DNA from: Microvirga thermotolerans
GTDB lineage: Bacteria; Pseudomonadota; Alphaproteobacteria; Rhizobiales; Beijerinckiaceae
Assembly (NCBI RefSeq): GCF_009363855.1
Contig: NZ_CP045423.1
Coordinates: forward strand, 1,642,001 to 1,706,000
Reading direction: 5' to 3'
Length of the DNA: 64,000 nt
The translations under genes were made by a program, and so were the position numbers. Every line of letters starts with the position of its first letter. Positions within the stretch are counted from its first letter, which is position 1. A model generated the notes under the pieces. The model ran no database searches. It was not told the DNA's origin and was given only the letters and a program-made list of their open reading frames with translations. This document shows positions 1 to 9,009 of the stretch, in pieces.

Positions 1-1989
1 CTCGGCGACCGGCGCGAGCCTGTCGCCGAGGAAGACCGCATCCGCCTGCGCCTGCGTCAGGTCGGCCGCGGTGATCGGGGAGATGGAGACATCCGCTGCC
101 GCCAGGGCCGGGGCGTCGTTGAGGCCGTCCCCGACCATGAGAATGCGGCGCCCTTCGCCCTTCAGGCGCTCCAGGACGGCGATCTTCTCGGCGGGCTTCG
201 CGCCGCCCTGCCAGCTTCCGATGCCGAGCGTCCCCGCGACGGGAGCGACCGCCTCTGGCCGGTCGCCCGAGAGGATGCGGCAGTCGAGGCCGAGCGCCTG
301 CAGCGCCCTCACGGTTCGCGCCGCATCGGGCCGCAGGGCCTGGCGGACGCGGAGAACGGCGCGCTCCCGGCCGTAGGAGAAGGCGATGAGGGAGGCCTGC
401 GCGTCCTCGGCGGCCGCGGCGGCGGCGAGATCCTCGGCGCCGCAGAAGGCCGGGCTGCCGAGACGAAGCTCCACCCCGTCCACCACGGCGCGGACACCCT
501 TGCCGGGCTCCTCGACCGCGCCTTCGAAGGGGCGGGCGTCCCGCGCCTCCCTGGCTGCGGCCGCGGCGAGGGGATGGTGGCTCGACAGGGCGAGGCGGGC
601 GGCCGCTTCGAGCAGGTCGGGGCGGATCGCCGCCGTGTTGGCGATCCGCGCCTCCGGCAGGGTCAGGGTGCCGGTCTTGTCGAACACGACCGTGTCCACG
701 GACGCGAGGCGCTCCAGGGCATCGCCGGAATTGAGCAGCACGTTCGCCCTGAACAGCGCCCCTGAGGCGACGACCTGCACGACGGGGATGGCGAGGGCGA
801 GCGCGCAGGGGCAGGTGATGATGAGCACCGCGACGGCGGTGATGACCGCATCGTGCACCGAGGCCCCGGTGGCGATCCACACGATGGCCGTGAGGGCGGC
901 GGCGATGTGCACCACGGGTGCGTAGGCGCGTGCCACCCTGTCTGCCAGTTGGCGGTAGCGCGACTTCGCGGCGGATGCGTTGTCGAGGAGGCGCTCGACC
1001 TCGTCCAGCAGGGTTCCCTGTCCCGCCGCGGTGACCTGCACCGTCAGCGCCCCGGCATGGTTGAGGCTCCCCGCATAGACCGCGTCGCCGCCGCCGAGGG
1101 CGCGGAGCGCGGTTTCGCCCGTCACGAGGCTCTCGTCCGCCTCGGAGGTGCCGGACAGGACGACGCCGTCGACGGGGATGCGCTCTCCGGGGCGGACCAG
1201 CACCCGGTCGCCGGGCGCGAGGGCCGCGACGGGAACGAGGGTCGCCTCGCCCTTGGCGTCGAGGCGATGGGCGACTTCCGCGCGGAGGGAGGCGAGGTTG
1301 CCGGCGACCGCCCGCGTCCGGCGGCGCATGGCCTGGTCGAGGTAGCGTCCGCAGAGGAGGAAGAACAGGAGCATCACCACGGAGTCGAAATAGGTATGCT
1401 CCGCGTGGTTGACGGTCTCGATCACCGACATGACGAGCGCCAGCAGAATGCCGATGGTGATCGGCACGTCCATGTTGGTGCGCCCCTTCCTCAGGGCGCC
1501 GAGGGCGCTGCGGAAGAAGGGCTGCCCCGCATAGGCGACCGCCGGCAGCGAGATGAGCGCCGCGAGCCAGTGGAAGAAGTCGCGCGTCTCCGGCGAGATG
1601 TCCGTGACGTTGCCCGACCACACGGAAACCGCGAGCAGCATGATGTTCATGGACGCGAAGCCCGCCACCGCAAGGCACTTGAGGAGCCACTGCGCCCTGC
1701 GTGTCTCCTCCTCCTCTGCGGCACGGGCCTTGAAGGGATGCGCGCGATAGCCGAGCCGCCTCAGCTCCTCGACGGCGCGCGCCGGATCGAGACCGCCGGT
1801 CCATTGCAGGGACAGGCGGTGGGTCGTGTAGTTGAGCCGCGCGGAGAGAAGGCCGGGAAGGTGGGAGAGGCCGCCCTCGATCTCGCCGATGCAGGCCGCG
1901 CAGTCGATTCCCTCGACGGCGAGATCCAGATGGGACGTGCCGTCGTCCTGGCGCTTCACGTAGACGGAGAGGTCGAGGGTCTCGGCCAT
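1..1989 (-). CDS. fixI: Copper-translocating P-type ATPase FixI/CcoI (3' end outside window)
   Basis: P1B-type ATPase that supplies copper for cbb3 oxidase assembly at the inner membrane. The first 663 residues are visible and the C-terminus runs off the left edge. An N-terminal metal-binding domain carries the motif GIDCAACIGE (Cys pair near residues 30-33). Several membrane segments follow, including one with the ion-channel motif TCPCALA, then the phosphorylation motif DKTGTLT and the hinge VGDGLNDAP near the visible end. The ATG lies 12 nt downstream of fixH, so fixG, fixH and fixI are probably one transcript. The small ccoS/fixS gene usually follows fixI and would lie outside the window. 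Other copper ATPases share these motifs; the FixI call rests on the adjacent fixGH and cco genes. Confidence 0.93.
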   Translation of the reverse strand, partial: MAETLDLSVYVKRQDDGTSHLDLAVEGIDCAACIGEIEGGLSHLPGLLSARLNYTTHRLSLQWTGGLDPARAVEELRRLGYRAHPFKARAAEEEETRRAQWLLKCLAVAGFASMNIMLLAVSVWSGNVTDISPETRDFFHWLAALISLPAVAYAGQPFFRSALGALRKGRTNMDVPITIGILLALVMSVIETVNHAEHTYFDSVVMLLFFLLCGRYLDQAMRRRTRAVAGNLASLRAEVAHRLDAKGEATLVPVAALAPGDRVLVRPGERIPVDGVVLSGTSEADESLVTGETALRALGGGDAVYAGSLNHAGALTVQVTAAGQGTLLDEVERLLDNASAAKSRYRQLADRVARAYAPVVHIAAALTAIVWIATGASVHDAVITAVAVLIITCPCALALAIPVVQVVASGALFRANVLLNSGDALERLASVDTVVFDKTGTLTLPEARIANTAAIRPDLLEAAARLALSSHHPLAAAAAREARDARPFEGAVEEPGKGVRAVVDGVELRLGSPAFCGAEDLAAAAAAEDAQASLIAFSYGRERAVLRVRQALRPDAARTVRALQALGLDCRILSGDRPEAVAPVAGTLGIGSWQGGAKPAEKIAVLERLKGEGRRILMVGDGLNDAPALAAADVSISPITAADLTQAQADAVFLGDRLAPVAE

Positions 1990-2001
1990 GAGGCCACTCC
2001 T

Positions 2002-2508
2002 TTACAGAGCGATGCGGCTTCGCGAGCGGAACACGGTTTCGTCGCCCCGCCGGAGGCCGATCACCAGGTCCCACTGGCCCCGGTGCACGGGCGCGTCGCA
2101 CTGGAAGCGGCCGGGTGCCACCTCGACCGCCTGGAGGACGAGGTCGTGGCGCCGGTCCGTGGGATGGGCGAGGCGGATTTCAGGGACGAGCCCCGCGATC
2201 GCGCGGTTCTCGGCGTCGCGGGCGCTGATCGCGATGCGCGTCGCCTCAGCGCCCCGCTGCACGGCGGCCTCGACCGACCAGTGGCGCGCATCCTGGGCCT
2301 GTGCGGCCGCGACGTCGTTCTTGAAGGCGAGCCCGGCCTTGTACGCGCTGTCCGTCTCGACGCCGCTGAAGCTCGAAACCGCGATCCGGGCCATGATGAT
2401 GTTCGCCGCGAAGACGACCGAGAAGAAGGCGACCAGATAGAGAAGCACCATGCGCCCGGTGAGGGGGCGGGGAGTGCGCGCAGGGCGAGAGACAAGGGTG
2501 ACGGGCAT
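2002..2508 (-). CDS. fixH: FixH/CcoH cbb3 oxidase assembly protein
   Basis: Small membrane protein needed for maturation of the cbb3-type cytochrome c oxidase. It has 168 residues with one hydrophobic segment near residues 20-40 (LLYLVAFFSVVFAANIIMAR), followed by a periplasmic domain containing the family-typical ETDSAYKAGLAF stretch. It sits between fixG (12 nt gap) and fixI (12 nt gap) on the same strand. The length and topology fit the family. FixH proteins diverge in sequence, so neighbourhood contributes much of the support. Confidence 0.9.
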   Translation of the reverse strand: MPVTLVSRPARTPRPLTGRMVLLYLVAFFSVVFAANIIMARIAVSSFSGVETDSAYKAGLAFKNDVAAAQAQDARHWSVEAAVQRGAEATRIAISARDAENRAIAGLVPEIRLAHPTDRRHDLVLQAVEVAPGRFQCDAPVHRGQWDLVIGLRRGDETVFRSRSRIAL

Positions 2509-2520
2509 GGCGGTCGCTCC

Positions 2521-3987
2521 TCAAGGTGCCATGAAGTGGTCGCCGGCGTGGGCCGTCTCGCCGCTCGCCGTATCGGTCAGGGTGAAGCGCAGGCCGGTCG
2601 AGGAAGGCGGCTTCCCGCCGGCGGTGACGAGAGCCCGCGCCTCGAGGGTCTGGTCGGGCCCGACGACGATCACGGCGCGGCCGGCCTGGTCGACCTGGCC
2701 GCCGACCACGTCCAGCCTGGCGTCCGGGAGGCCTTCCACCTCCAGGGCGTAGCGGCGCTCCTCGAGGTTCTTGTTGGCGACCCGGATCGTGAAGCCGTTG
2801 CGGATGGAGCCGTCCGACAGGCGCACGAAGAGCGGGTTCCGGTCGTGCATGACGCTGAGATCCGTCGTGTGCCGCATGGCGAGCGAGACGAGCATGATCG
2901 CCCCGACCGTCACGATGAGGCCCGCATAGAGGATCGTCCGGGGCCGCACGATGCGTCGCGTCTCGGGGCGTCCTTCGATCCTCGCCTGCACGTTCATGTC
3001 GGTGTCGTAGGCGATGAGGTTCGGCGCACGGCCGATCTTCGCCATCACGGTGTTGCAGGCGTCGATGCACAATCCGCACTGAATACAGTCGAGCTGCAAC
3101 CCCTTGCGGATGTCGACCCCGGTCGGACAGACGGCGACGCACTGATCGCAGTCGATGCAGTCTCCGGCCGGGAGGCCCTGCTTCTTGAGCGCCTCGTTCT
3201 TCTTCATGGAGCCGCGCGGCTCGCCCCGGTCGTAGCGATAGGTGACATTGAGGGCGTATTCGTCGGTCAGCGCCGCCTGGATGCGCGGCCACGGGCACAT
3301 GTAGGTGCAGACCTGCTCCCGCATGAAGCCGGCCAGCGTGTAGGTGGTGAACGTGAGAATGCCGATCCAGATATAGGCGATCGCCGGGGCCTGGAACGTG
3401 AGCAGCTGGCCGACGAGGGTGGGGGCGTCGGCGAAGTAGAGCACCCAGGCGCCTCCGGTCCACCAGGCGATGAGGAGCCAGATCGAGTGCTTCAGGATCC
3501 TCAGGGTGACGATCTCGAGGATGGCCTTCTCCTTGGCGCGCTTCGTCCTCTCGCGGCGGTCGCCCTCGATGAGCCGCTCGACCGCGTAGAACAGGTCCGT
3601 CCAGACCGTCTGCGGGCACAAATAGCCGCACCAGACGCGCCCCGCGACCGCATTCATCAGAAAGAGCGTCAGCGCCGCCAGGATCAGCAGGCCGGTGATG
3701 TAATAGACCTCCTGCGGCCAGATCTCGATGAAGAAGAAATAGAACCGGTGATTGGGAAGATCGACGAGGATCGCCTGGTTCGGGGCATGGGGGCCGCGGT
3801 CCCAGCGGATGAAGGGCAGGAAGTAGTAGATGCCGAGGGTGACGGCGAGCACGATCCATTTGATCGTGCGGAAGCGTCCCTTGACGGCCTGCGGATAGAT
3901 CTTCTTGCGCGGAACGTAGAGGGGCTGCTCGTCCGCCCGTTCGGCGGCGTGCGAGGTCAGTTGTCCGGCAAGGGGAGCGTCAGCCAT
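2521..3987 (-). CDS. fixG: FixG/CcoG cytochrome c oxidase accessory ferredoxin-like protein
   Basis: Membrane-bound iron-sulfur protein implicated in copper reduction and cbb3 oxidase assembly. It has 488 residues and several membrane helices in the N-terminal half, with the family motif VWCGYLCPQTVW near residue 120. Two 4Fe-4S cysteine clusters follow near residues 275-310 (CIDCDQCVAVCP and CIQCGLCIDAC). A C-terminal periplasmic Ig-like domain comes after a last helix near residue 330. It is the first gene of fixGHI. An anaerobox lies 67 nt upstream of the ATG, indicating FixK/FNR-type activation at low oxygen (inference). Confidence 0.95.
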   Translation of the reverse strand: MADAPLAGQLTSHAAERADEQPLYVPRKKIYPQAVKGRFRTIKWIVLAVTLGIYYFLPFIRWDRGPHAPNQAILVDLPNHRFYFFFIEIWPQEVYYITGLLILAALTLFLMNAVAGRVWCGYLCPQTVWTDLFYAVERLIEGDRRERTKRAKEKAILEIVTLRILKHSIWLLIAWWTGGAWVLYFADAPTLVGQLLTFQAPAIAYIWIGILTFTTYTLAGFMREQVCTYMCPWPRIQAALTDEYALNVTYRYDRGEPRGSMKKNEALKKQGLPAGDCIDCDQCVAVCPTGVDIRKGLQLDCIQCGLCIDACNTVMAKIGRAPNLIAYDTDMNVQARIEGRPETRRIVRPRTILYAGLIVTVGAIMLVSLAMRHTTDLSVMHDRNPLFVRLSDGSIRNGFTIRVANKNLEERRYALEVEGLPDARLDVVGGQVDQAGRAVIVVGPDQTLEARALVTAGGKPPSSTGLRFTLTDTASGETAHAGDHFMAP

Positions 3988-4053
3988 GGAATCCGTCGCA
4001 GGTGCTCATCGCGAAAAACCGCCCCTTCATAGGTCCGGGGCGGGAGAGTCGCT

Positions 4054-4067
4054 TTGATTTGGGTCAA
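4054..4067 (-). promoter_or_regulatory. FNR/FixK-type anaerobox upstream of fixG
   Basis: TTGAT-TTGG-GTCAA matches the FNR/FixK consensus TTGAT-N4-ATCAA with one mismatch. It lies 67 nt upstream of the fixG ATG and 46 nt past the ccoP stop, so it probably gives fixGHI a promoter of its own. No fnr or fixK gene is in the window. Confidence 0.8.
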
Positions 4068-4112
4068 TGGAGCGGGCCGGCGTTCCCGGCCCGCCGCGGC
4101 GACAGGGAAGGG

Positions 4113-4997
4113 CTACTGCGGGCGTCCGCCTCCCAGGGAATGCACGTAGAGGGTCAGGGCCTTGATGGTCGTGTCGTCGAGGCGGCCGTGCCAGGTGGGC
4201 ATCACGCCCCCGCGGCCGTTGACCAGCCCCTCCACGATCGTGGCCTTGCTCGAACCGAACAGCCAGATCTGGTCGGTGAGGTTCGGCGCCCCGAGGTCCT
4301 GATTGCCCTGGCCCTTGTCGCCGTGGCACGCGGCGCAGTTGTCCGCGAAGACCTTCGCTCCGGCGGCGAGATCGGCGCCCCGGTCCACCGGCAGGCCGGA
4401 CAGGGAGCGCACGTAGTCCGCCACCTGCGAGATGTCCTGGCGCTTGAGCATGCCGTCGCGGCCGAAGGCCGGCATCGAGCCCTGGTGGCCCTTGTCGCTC
4501 GTCGAGCGCGCGCCGTACCGGATCGTCTGCTCGATCTGGGCGAGCGTGCCGCCCCAGAGCCAGTCGTCGTCGTTCAGGTTCGGGTAGCCCTTGGCCCCGG
4601 CGCCGCCCGCCCCGTGGCAGGGAGCGCAGTTGTCGCCGAAGGCGGCCTTGCCCTGCGCCCGGGCGAAGGCGAAGAGTTCGGGATCCTGGGCGACCTGCTC
4701 CAGCGGCGTGTCCGCCAGCTTCGCGGTCATGCCGGCCCGCTGGCTCTTGAGGGAGGCGAGGTCCGCCTCGATCGCCTCGCGCGAGTGCCAGCCGAAGACG
4801 CCCGTGGTGTAGGACGAGACGAGCGGCCACGCCGGATAGGCGATGCAGTAGGCGACGGCCCAGACGATGGTGGCGTAGAAGGTCCACAGCCACCACCGCG
4901 GGAGCGGGTTGTTCAGTTCCTGGATGTTGTCCCAGCTGTGTCCCGTCGTGGCGACCCCGGTGACGGAATCGACGGGGCCCTGCGTTTCATGGGCCAT
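4113..4997 (-). CDS. ccoP: cbb3-type cytochrome c oxidase subunit III (diheme CcoP/FixP)
   Basis: Membrane-anchored diheme cytochrome c that feeds electrons into the cbb3 oxidase. It has 294 residues with an N-terminal cytoplasmic stretch, one membrane helix near residues 35-60 (FYATIVWAVAYCIAYPAW), and two cytochrome c domains with heme motifs CAPCH and CAACH. The spacing is normal for CcoP. It ends the ccoNOQP operon, with its ATG 3 nt after the ccoQ stop. Distal axial methionines are plausible in each domain (GSMPAF and VMPTW). Nothing looks degraded. Confidence 0.96.
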   Translation of the reverse strand: MAHETQGPVDSVTGVATTGHSWDNIQELNNPLPRWWLWTFYATIVWAVAYCIAYPAWPLVSSYTTGVFGWHSREAIEADLASLKSQRAGMTAKLADTPLEQVAQDPELFAFARAQGKAAFGDNCAPCHGAGGAGAKGYPNLNDDDWLWGGTLAQIEQTIRYGARSTSDKGHQGSMPAFGRDGMLKRQDISQVADYVRSLSGLPVDRGADLAAGAKVFADNCAACHGDKGQGNQDLGAPNLTDQIWLFGSSKATIVEGLVNGRGGVMPTWHGRLDDTTIKALTLYVHSLGGGRPQ

Positions 4998-5000
4998 GGA

Positions 5001-5156
5001 TCAGTCCTCCTGAAGAGGGATGCGCGCGGCCGCGTCGAAGCGGTTCTTCCGCGAAGGGGCGAGGGCATAGACCACCACCGCCGCGAAGACGGCGACGAAG
5101 TAAGCGAGCCCCCAGGTCTGGGCGAATTCTGCGAGGAACTTGTAGGTCGCTGGCAT
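5001..5156 (-). CDS. ccoQ: cbb3-type cytochrome c oxidase subunit CcoQ/FixQ
   Basis: A 51-residue single-helix subunit that stabilises the cbb3 complex. It begins MPATYKFLAEFAQTWG and has one hydrophobic segment (LAYFVAVFAAVVVYAL) followed by a basic/acidic tail, as in other CcoQ proteins. It lies between ccoO (11 nt upstream) and ccoP (3 nt downstream), the canonical position. The ATG at 5156 is the only start giving a CcoQ-like length. Confidence 0.93.
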   Translation of the reverse strand: MPATYKFLAEFAQTWGLAYFVAVFAAVVVYALAPSRKNRFDAAARIPLQED

Positions 5157-5167
5157 GGATGGGGTCC

Positions 5168-5902
5168 TCAGCGCACGTTGGCCTTGTTGTCGTAGAGCTT
5201 GAAGTCGACCTGCGTGCCGAGCATCTGCAGGTAGGCGATCAGCGCGTCCGCCTCCGTCACCCGCTGCGGGCTGCCGCCGAAGTTGCGCACCTGTGCGCCG
5301 GGATAGCGCTTGACGAGGTCGTCGGCGTTGGGCGCGTCGGTCGTCGCCTGGGTGCGGATGTCGCTCGCGGCCTTCGCGATCATCTCGGGCGTGTAGGGCA
5401 CGCCGAGCGCGGCCTGCACCTTCATGTCCTCGGCCACGTGCTCGGCGTCGAGGTCGTTCTTCGCCAGCCACGGGTAGGAGGGCATGATCGAGCCGGGCAC
5501 TACCGCGCGCGGATCGTTCAGGTGATCCCGATGCCACTCGTCGGAATACTTGTTGCCGACGCGGGCGAGATCGGGGCCGGTGCGCTTCGAGCCCCACTGG
5601 AACGGGCGGTCGTACATGCTCTCGGCCGCGAGCGAGTAGTGGCCGTAGCGCTCCACCTCGTCGCGCAGCGGGCGGACCATCTGGCTGTGGCAGTTGTAGC
5701 AGCCTTCGCGCACGTAGATGTTGCGTCCGGCGAGCTCGAGGGGGGTATAGGGCCTGACGCCCTCCACCTTCTCGATGGTGCTCTTGAGGTAGAACAGGGG
5801 CACGATCTCCACGAGGCCGCCGATGGCGATGACGATCAGCACCCCGATGAGGAGGATGATCGAGTTCGTCTCGAAGATCTTGTGACGGGACCAAAGGGAC
5901 AT
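5168..5902 (-). CDS. ccoO: cbb3-type cytochrome c oxidase subunit II (monoheme CcoO/FixO)
   Basis: Monoheme cytochrome c subunit that passes electrons from CcoP to the catalytic subunit. It has 244 residues: an N-terminal membrane anchor (about residues 15-38, [20 protein letters not shown]) and a periplasmic domain with heme motif CYNCH in [17 protein letters not shown] candidate axial methionine is in [11 protein letters not shown]. The open frame extends well upstream, but the ATG at 5902 gives the family length and starts 11 nt after ccoN. Second gene of ccoNOQP. Confidence 0.96.
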   Translation of the reverse strand: MSLWSRHKIFETNSIILLIGVLIVIAIGGLVEIVPLFYLKSTIEKVEGVRPYTPLELAGRNIYVREGCYNCHSQMVRPLRDEVERYGHYSLAAESMYDRPFQWGSKRTGPDLARVGNKYSDEWHRDHLNDPRAVVPGSIMPSYPWLAKNDLDAEHVAEDMKVQAALGVPYTPEMIAKAASDIRTQATTDAPNADDLVKRYPGAQVRNFGGSPQRVTEADALIAYLQMLGTQVDFKLYDNKANVR

Positions 5903-5913
5903 GATCGGTTCCT

Positions 5914-7578
5914 TTACTCCGCAGCGGCCAGGACCGGCTGCAGCGCTTGCGGCTCTTCGGCGGCCGCCTGGCCGACCGTGATGGTCTTCCAGACGTTCCA
6001 GGCCATGATCAGGCTGCCGGCGACGAAGAGGGCGCCGCCGAGCGCGCGGATGAGGTAGAAGGGATGCATCGCCTCTACGACCTCGATGAACGAGTATTCG
6101 AGGAAGCCGAGGTTGGTGTAGGCGCGCCACATCAGGCCCTGCAGGATGCCGGCGACCCACATCGAGGAGATGTACAGCACGATGCCGAGGGTCGAGATCC
6201 AGAAGTGCCAGGAGACCGCCTTCATCGAGTAGAGGCGCTCCTTGTTCCAGAGCCAGGGCACCAGGCAGTAGATCGCGCCGAACGAGACGTAGGCGACCCA
6301 GCCGAGCGCGCCGGAATGGACGTGGCCGATGGTCCAGTCGGTGTAGTGCGACAGGGAGTTCACGGCCTTCACCGACATCAGCGGGCCTTCGAAGGTGGAC
6401 ATGCCGTAGAAGGCGACCGACACCACCATCATGCGCAGGACCGGATCGGTGCGCAGCTTGTCCCAGGCGCCCGAAAGGGTCATGAGGCCGTTGATCATGC
6501 CGCCCCAAGAGGGCATCCACAGCATGATCGAGAACACCATGCCCAGCGTCTGCGCCCAGTCGGGCAGGGCGGTGTAGTGGAGGTGGTGCGGACCGGCCCA
6601 GATGTACATGAAGATCAGGGCCCAGAAGTGGATGATCGAGAGCCGGTAGGAATAGACCGGACGCTCGGCCCGCTTCGGGATGAAGTAGTACATGATGGCG
6701 AGGAAGCCGGCGGTGAGGAAGAAGCCCACCGCGTTATGGCCGTACCACCACTGCACCATCGCATCCTGGACGCCCGACCACACGATGTAGCTCTTGGGCG
6801 AGAAGAGCGAGACGGGAATGGCCGCGTTGTTGCCGAGATGCAGGACGGCGATGGTGAGGATGAAGGCGAGATAGAACCAGTTCGCCACGTAGATGTGAGG
6901 CTCCTTGCGGCGCATGACGGTGCCGAGGAACACCAGCAGATACGCCACCCACACCACCGTCAGCCACAGGTCGGCATACCATTCGGGCTCGGCGTATTCC
7001 TTGCTCTGGGTGATGCCGAGCAGGTAGCCCGTTCCGGCGATGACGATGAAGAAGTTGTAGCCCAGCACGACGAACCAGGGCGCGATGTCGCCCGCAAGCC
7101 GCGCGCGGCAGGTCCTCTGCACCACGTAGAACGACGAGCCGATCAGGACGTTGCCGCCGAAGGCGAAGATCACGGCCGACGTGTGCAGGGGACGCATCCG
7201 CCCGAAGGACAGCCAAGACGTGTCGAAGTTGAGCGAGGGGAAGGCCAGCTGCAGGGCGATGAGCAGGCCGATGGCGAAGCCGGCGATGCCCCAGAAGACT
7301 CCGGCGATGGTCGCGAACTTCACCGGCCCCATGTTGTTGTTCGGCTTGCCGCCGATCGTCAGAGGCGGCAGCTCCGCAGGCCTGTCGTAGTAGCGGTCGA
7401 CGATCTTGAACGCAGCGGCGCCCGCCGCGGCGGCGAAGAGGTAAGCGTGGAAGGCGTATTCCGGGGTGTACGCTTTCGCCGCGATGATGATGCTCAGGAG
7501 CGACAGGGCGGCGAATGCGAGCGCGGAGCCCGCTTCGCCGAAGGTCATTCCCTTGGAGATTGTTGCCGTATGAGCCAT
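5914..7578 (-). CDS. ccoN: cbb3-type cytochrome c oxidase subunit I (CcoN/FixN)
   Basis: Catalytic heme-copper subunit of the high-affinity oxidase that reduces oxygen and pumps protons in microaerobic respiration. It has 554 residues with about twelve membrane helices. Diagnostic stretches include [19 protein letters not shown], the active-site helix [11 protein letters not shown] and the histidine-rich [19 protein letters not shown] chose the ATG at 7578 ([11 protein letters not shown]) over upstream in-frame starts because it gives the usual CcoN length and places the anaerobox 80 nt upstream. First gene of ccoNOQP. Confidence 0.97.
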   Translation of the reverse strand: MAHTATISKGMTFGEAGSALAFAALSLLSIIIAAKAYTPEYAFHAYLFAAAAGAAAFKIVDRYYDRPAELPPLTIGGKPNNNMGPVKFATIAGVFWGIAGFAIGLLIALQLAFPSLNFDTSWLSFGRMRPLHTSAVIFAFGGNVLIGSSFYVVQRTCRARLAGDIAPWFVVLGYNFFIVIAGTGYLLGITQSKEYAEPEWYADLWLTVVWVAYLLVFLGTVMRRKEPHIYVANWFYLAFILTIAVLHLGNNAAIPVSLFSPKSYIVWSGVQDAMVQWWYGHNAVGFFLTAGFLAIMYYFIPKRAERPVYSYRLSIIHFWALIFMYIWAGPHHLHYTALPDWAQTLGMVFSIMLWMPSWGGMINGLMTLSGAWDKLRTDPVLRMMVVSVAFYGMSTFEGPLMSVKAVNSLSHYTDWTIGHVHSGALGWVAYVSFGAIYCLVPWLWNKERLYSMKAVSWHFWISTLGIVLYISSMWVAGILQGLMWRAYTNLGFLEYSFIEVVEAMHPFYLIRALGGALFVAGSLIMAWNVWKTITVGQAAAEEPQALQPVLAAAE

Positions 7579-7657
7579 GGCCTCGACCGTTCTGATGGGA
7601 GGCGAGCACGCAGCTTCGCCGTCTGCTCCCCCCTTAAGGGTTCGAGGCGGCAAGGCA

Positions 7658-7671
7658 TTGATTCAGATCAA
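7658..7671 (-). promoter_or_regulatory. Perfect FNR/FixK anaerobox upstream of ccoN
   Basis: TTGAT-TCAG-ATCAA is an exact match to the TTGAT-N4-ATCAA consensus. It lies 80 nt upstream of the ccoN ATG, in the intergenic region shared with the divergent small secreted-protein gene at 7858. It predicts low-oxygen induction of ccoNOQP. Confidence 0.9.
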
Positions 7672-7857
7672 TGGGTCTCCGGGCGGGCCTGCTCCGCTCC
7701 CATTCTTGCCGACGAGGCTCCTCCGACCCGGCGCGGGATGGCCAGGCCCGATCCGGCGCAGGCACGCTTTCCGGCGCGACGTGCACTTTCTTAGGGGAAA
7801 CTTTACCTTGCGGTAGGATTGCTGGGGACAGACAAGAACCCTTCCAGGAGAACGGTC

Positions 7858-8154
7858 ATGCGCCGCCCCCTTCTCGCCGCAGCCTTCATGCTCGCCTTCA
7901 CGGCTCCGGCCGCCGCCCAGTCCAGCCCGCCGCGCACGGATGAGCAGGCTCCCGTGACCCGGGCCGAGATCCGCGAGCTGATCGAGGCGGCCCAGGCCAC
8001 GGCCAAGGCCTCCCGGGAGAACGTGAACTATTCCCGGGCCGTCCCGGACCTGCTCTTTCAGATTCTGGCCAAGCTCGACAAGATCGAGGACAAGCTCGAC
8101 AAGGTCGAGACCACCCTCAAGGCGGAACGCGCCTCTTCCCAGAAGAAGCGCTGA
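7858..8154 (+). CDS. Small secreted alpha-helical protein, unknown function
   Basis: I do not recognise this 98-residue protein. The start at 7858 is preceded by AGGAG 7 nt upstream. The N-terminus is a clear signal peptide (MRRPLLAAAFMLAFTAPAAAQ, cleavage probably after AAA/AAQ). The remainder is charged and helical, ending in a short coiled-coil-like segment (ILAKLDKIEDKLDKVETTLK) and a basic tail. A periplasmic helical protein is likely. It diverges from ccoN, so it might share the anaerobox region, but the box is 187 nt from its start and closer to ccoN. Confidence 0.7.
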   Translation: MRRPLLAAAFMLAFTAPAAAQSSPPRTDEQAPVTRAEIRELIEAAQATAKASRENVNYSRAVPDLLFQILAKLDKIEDKLDKVETTLKAERASSQKKR

Positions 8155-8170
8155 CCGCCGCAAGCGGGGC

Positions 8171-8635
8171 TCAGTCGCGCGGGGCCGTCCGGTCTCGCGC
8201 CTCTTCCTCGCTCCTGAGGTCGCTCAGGAAGTTCGGATTGGTCCAGATATCGGATGCGGGCACCCAGCCGACAGGCTCCTGCGCCTTGGGCACGAGATAG
8301 ACGAAATCCTCGGCGATCTTCTCGATCGTGCAGGGATACGCCCTCCGATCCCCGGGAGGGCGGTAGATCACCGTCGCCCCTTTCCTGACGGAACCCGTCG
8401 CAAGAAACATGGGAGCGCCGGAGGCCGGAGCCTCCTTTCCCGAGGCGTCGGGCTGCGGCCCGTTGCTCCGTCTGGCTCGGTAGCGATCGAGCGCCGCGAT
8501 CGCCGCCCGGGCACGATCCCGGTAGCGCTCCGTGACCACTCGCAGGACAGGGCCGTTGCCGCGGCCCGGATACCAGGATGTCCCGCCGATCTTGGCAAGC
8601 TCGGCGGCTACGATTTCGACCTCTTCGTCATTCAT
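8171..8635 (-). CDS. Conserved-looking hypothetical protein
   Basis: 154 residues, not assigned to a family. The ATG at 8635 has an AGGAAAG ribosome-binding site. The N-terminal 50 residues are helical with many Arg and Glu. After a low-complexity linker, the C-terminal half (about residues 75-140) has alternating hydrophobic residues (TVIYRPPGDRRAYPCTIEKI, DFVYLVPK) suggestive of a small beta-barrel or SH3-like fold; that is inference. No signal peptide or membrane segment. It converges on the gene at 7858, leaving only 16 nt between them. Confidence 0.6.
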   Translation of the reverse strand: MNDEEVEIVAAELAKIGGTSWYPGRGNGPVLRVVTERYRDRARAAIAALDRYRARRSNGPQPDASGKEAPASGAPMFLATGSVRKGATVIYRPPGDRRAYPCTIEKIAEDFVYLVPKAQEPVGWVPASDIWTNPNFLSDLRSEEEARDRTAPRD

Positions 8636-9009
8636 GGCGTCTTTCCTGTCCGGGCGGCCGGGGCCGCCCGTGCGTCCTCCGAAAGCCTTGGATTGCGAGT
8701 TTGAGCTGATGAGCGGATGAGATCTGTCTCTGGGACTGGGTTCCTGCCTTCGTCTGGATAATGAAGATTTTCAGTTTGCGGCAAATCGCGGGAATCGTAA
8801 ATAGGATGCTTGTTCTATTCGTTCCTGCGCCAGTTCGTCATTCTGTTGCAGAAAATGAGATTTTCGTCGGACGAATTCGTGATAGTTACTGAATTGCGCC
8901 CGTCCGCGATCTTCGTTCTGCTCCGGCAGTACGCAGGGTTTTCGTCGGAGCGCCGGCCGGCGGGAGACCGAGTCACGGCTCCGCTCAGGACAGAAACGAG
9001 GAGCGACGC
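8636..9009. other. 374-nt AT-richer intergenic region with a spaced direct repeat
   Basis: Divergent region between the hypothetical gene at 8171-8635 and the mscS-like gene. About 8700-8930 is clearly richer in A and T than its surroundings. TTTTCGTCGGA occurs at 8861-8871 and again at 8939-8949, 78 nt apart, and the sequence just before each copy is also loosely similar. No convincing reading frame or RNA gene was found. Confidence 0.5.

Noticed and set aside
853..4032. A 1059-codon open frame on the plus strand across fixI, fixH and fixG
   Set aside because: It is antisense to three well-identified genes, has Arg/Gly/Asp-rich composition without domains, and results from high GC content with few stop codons.
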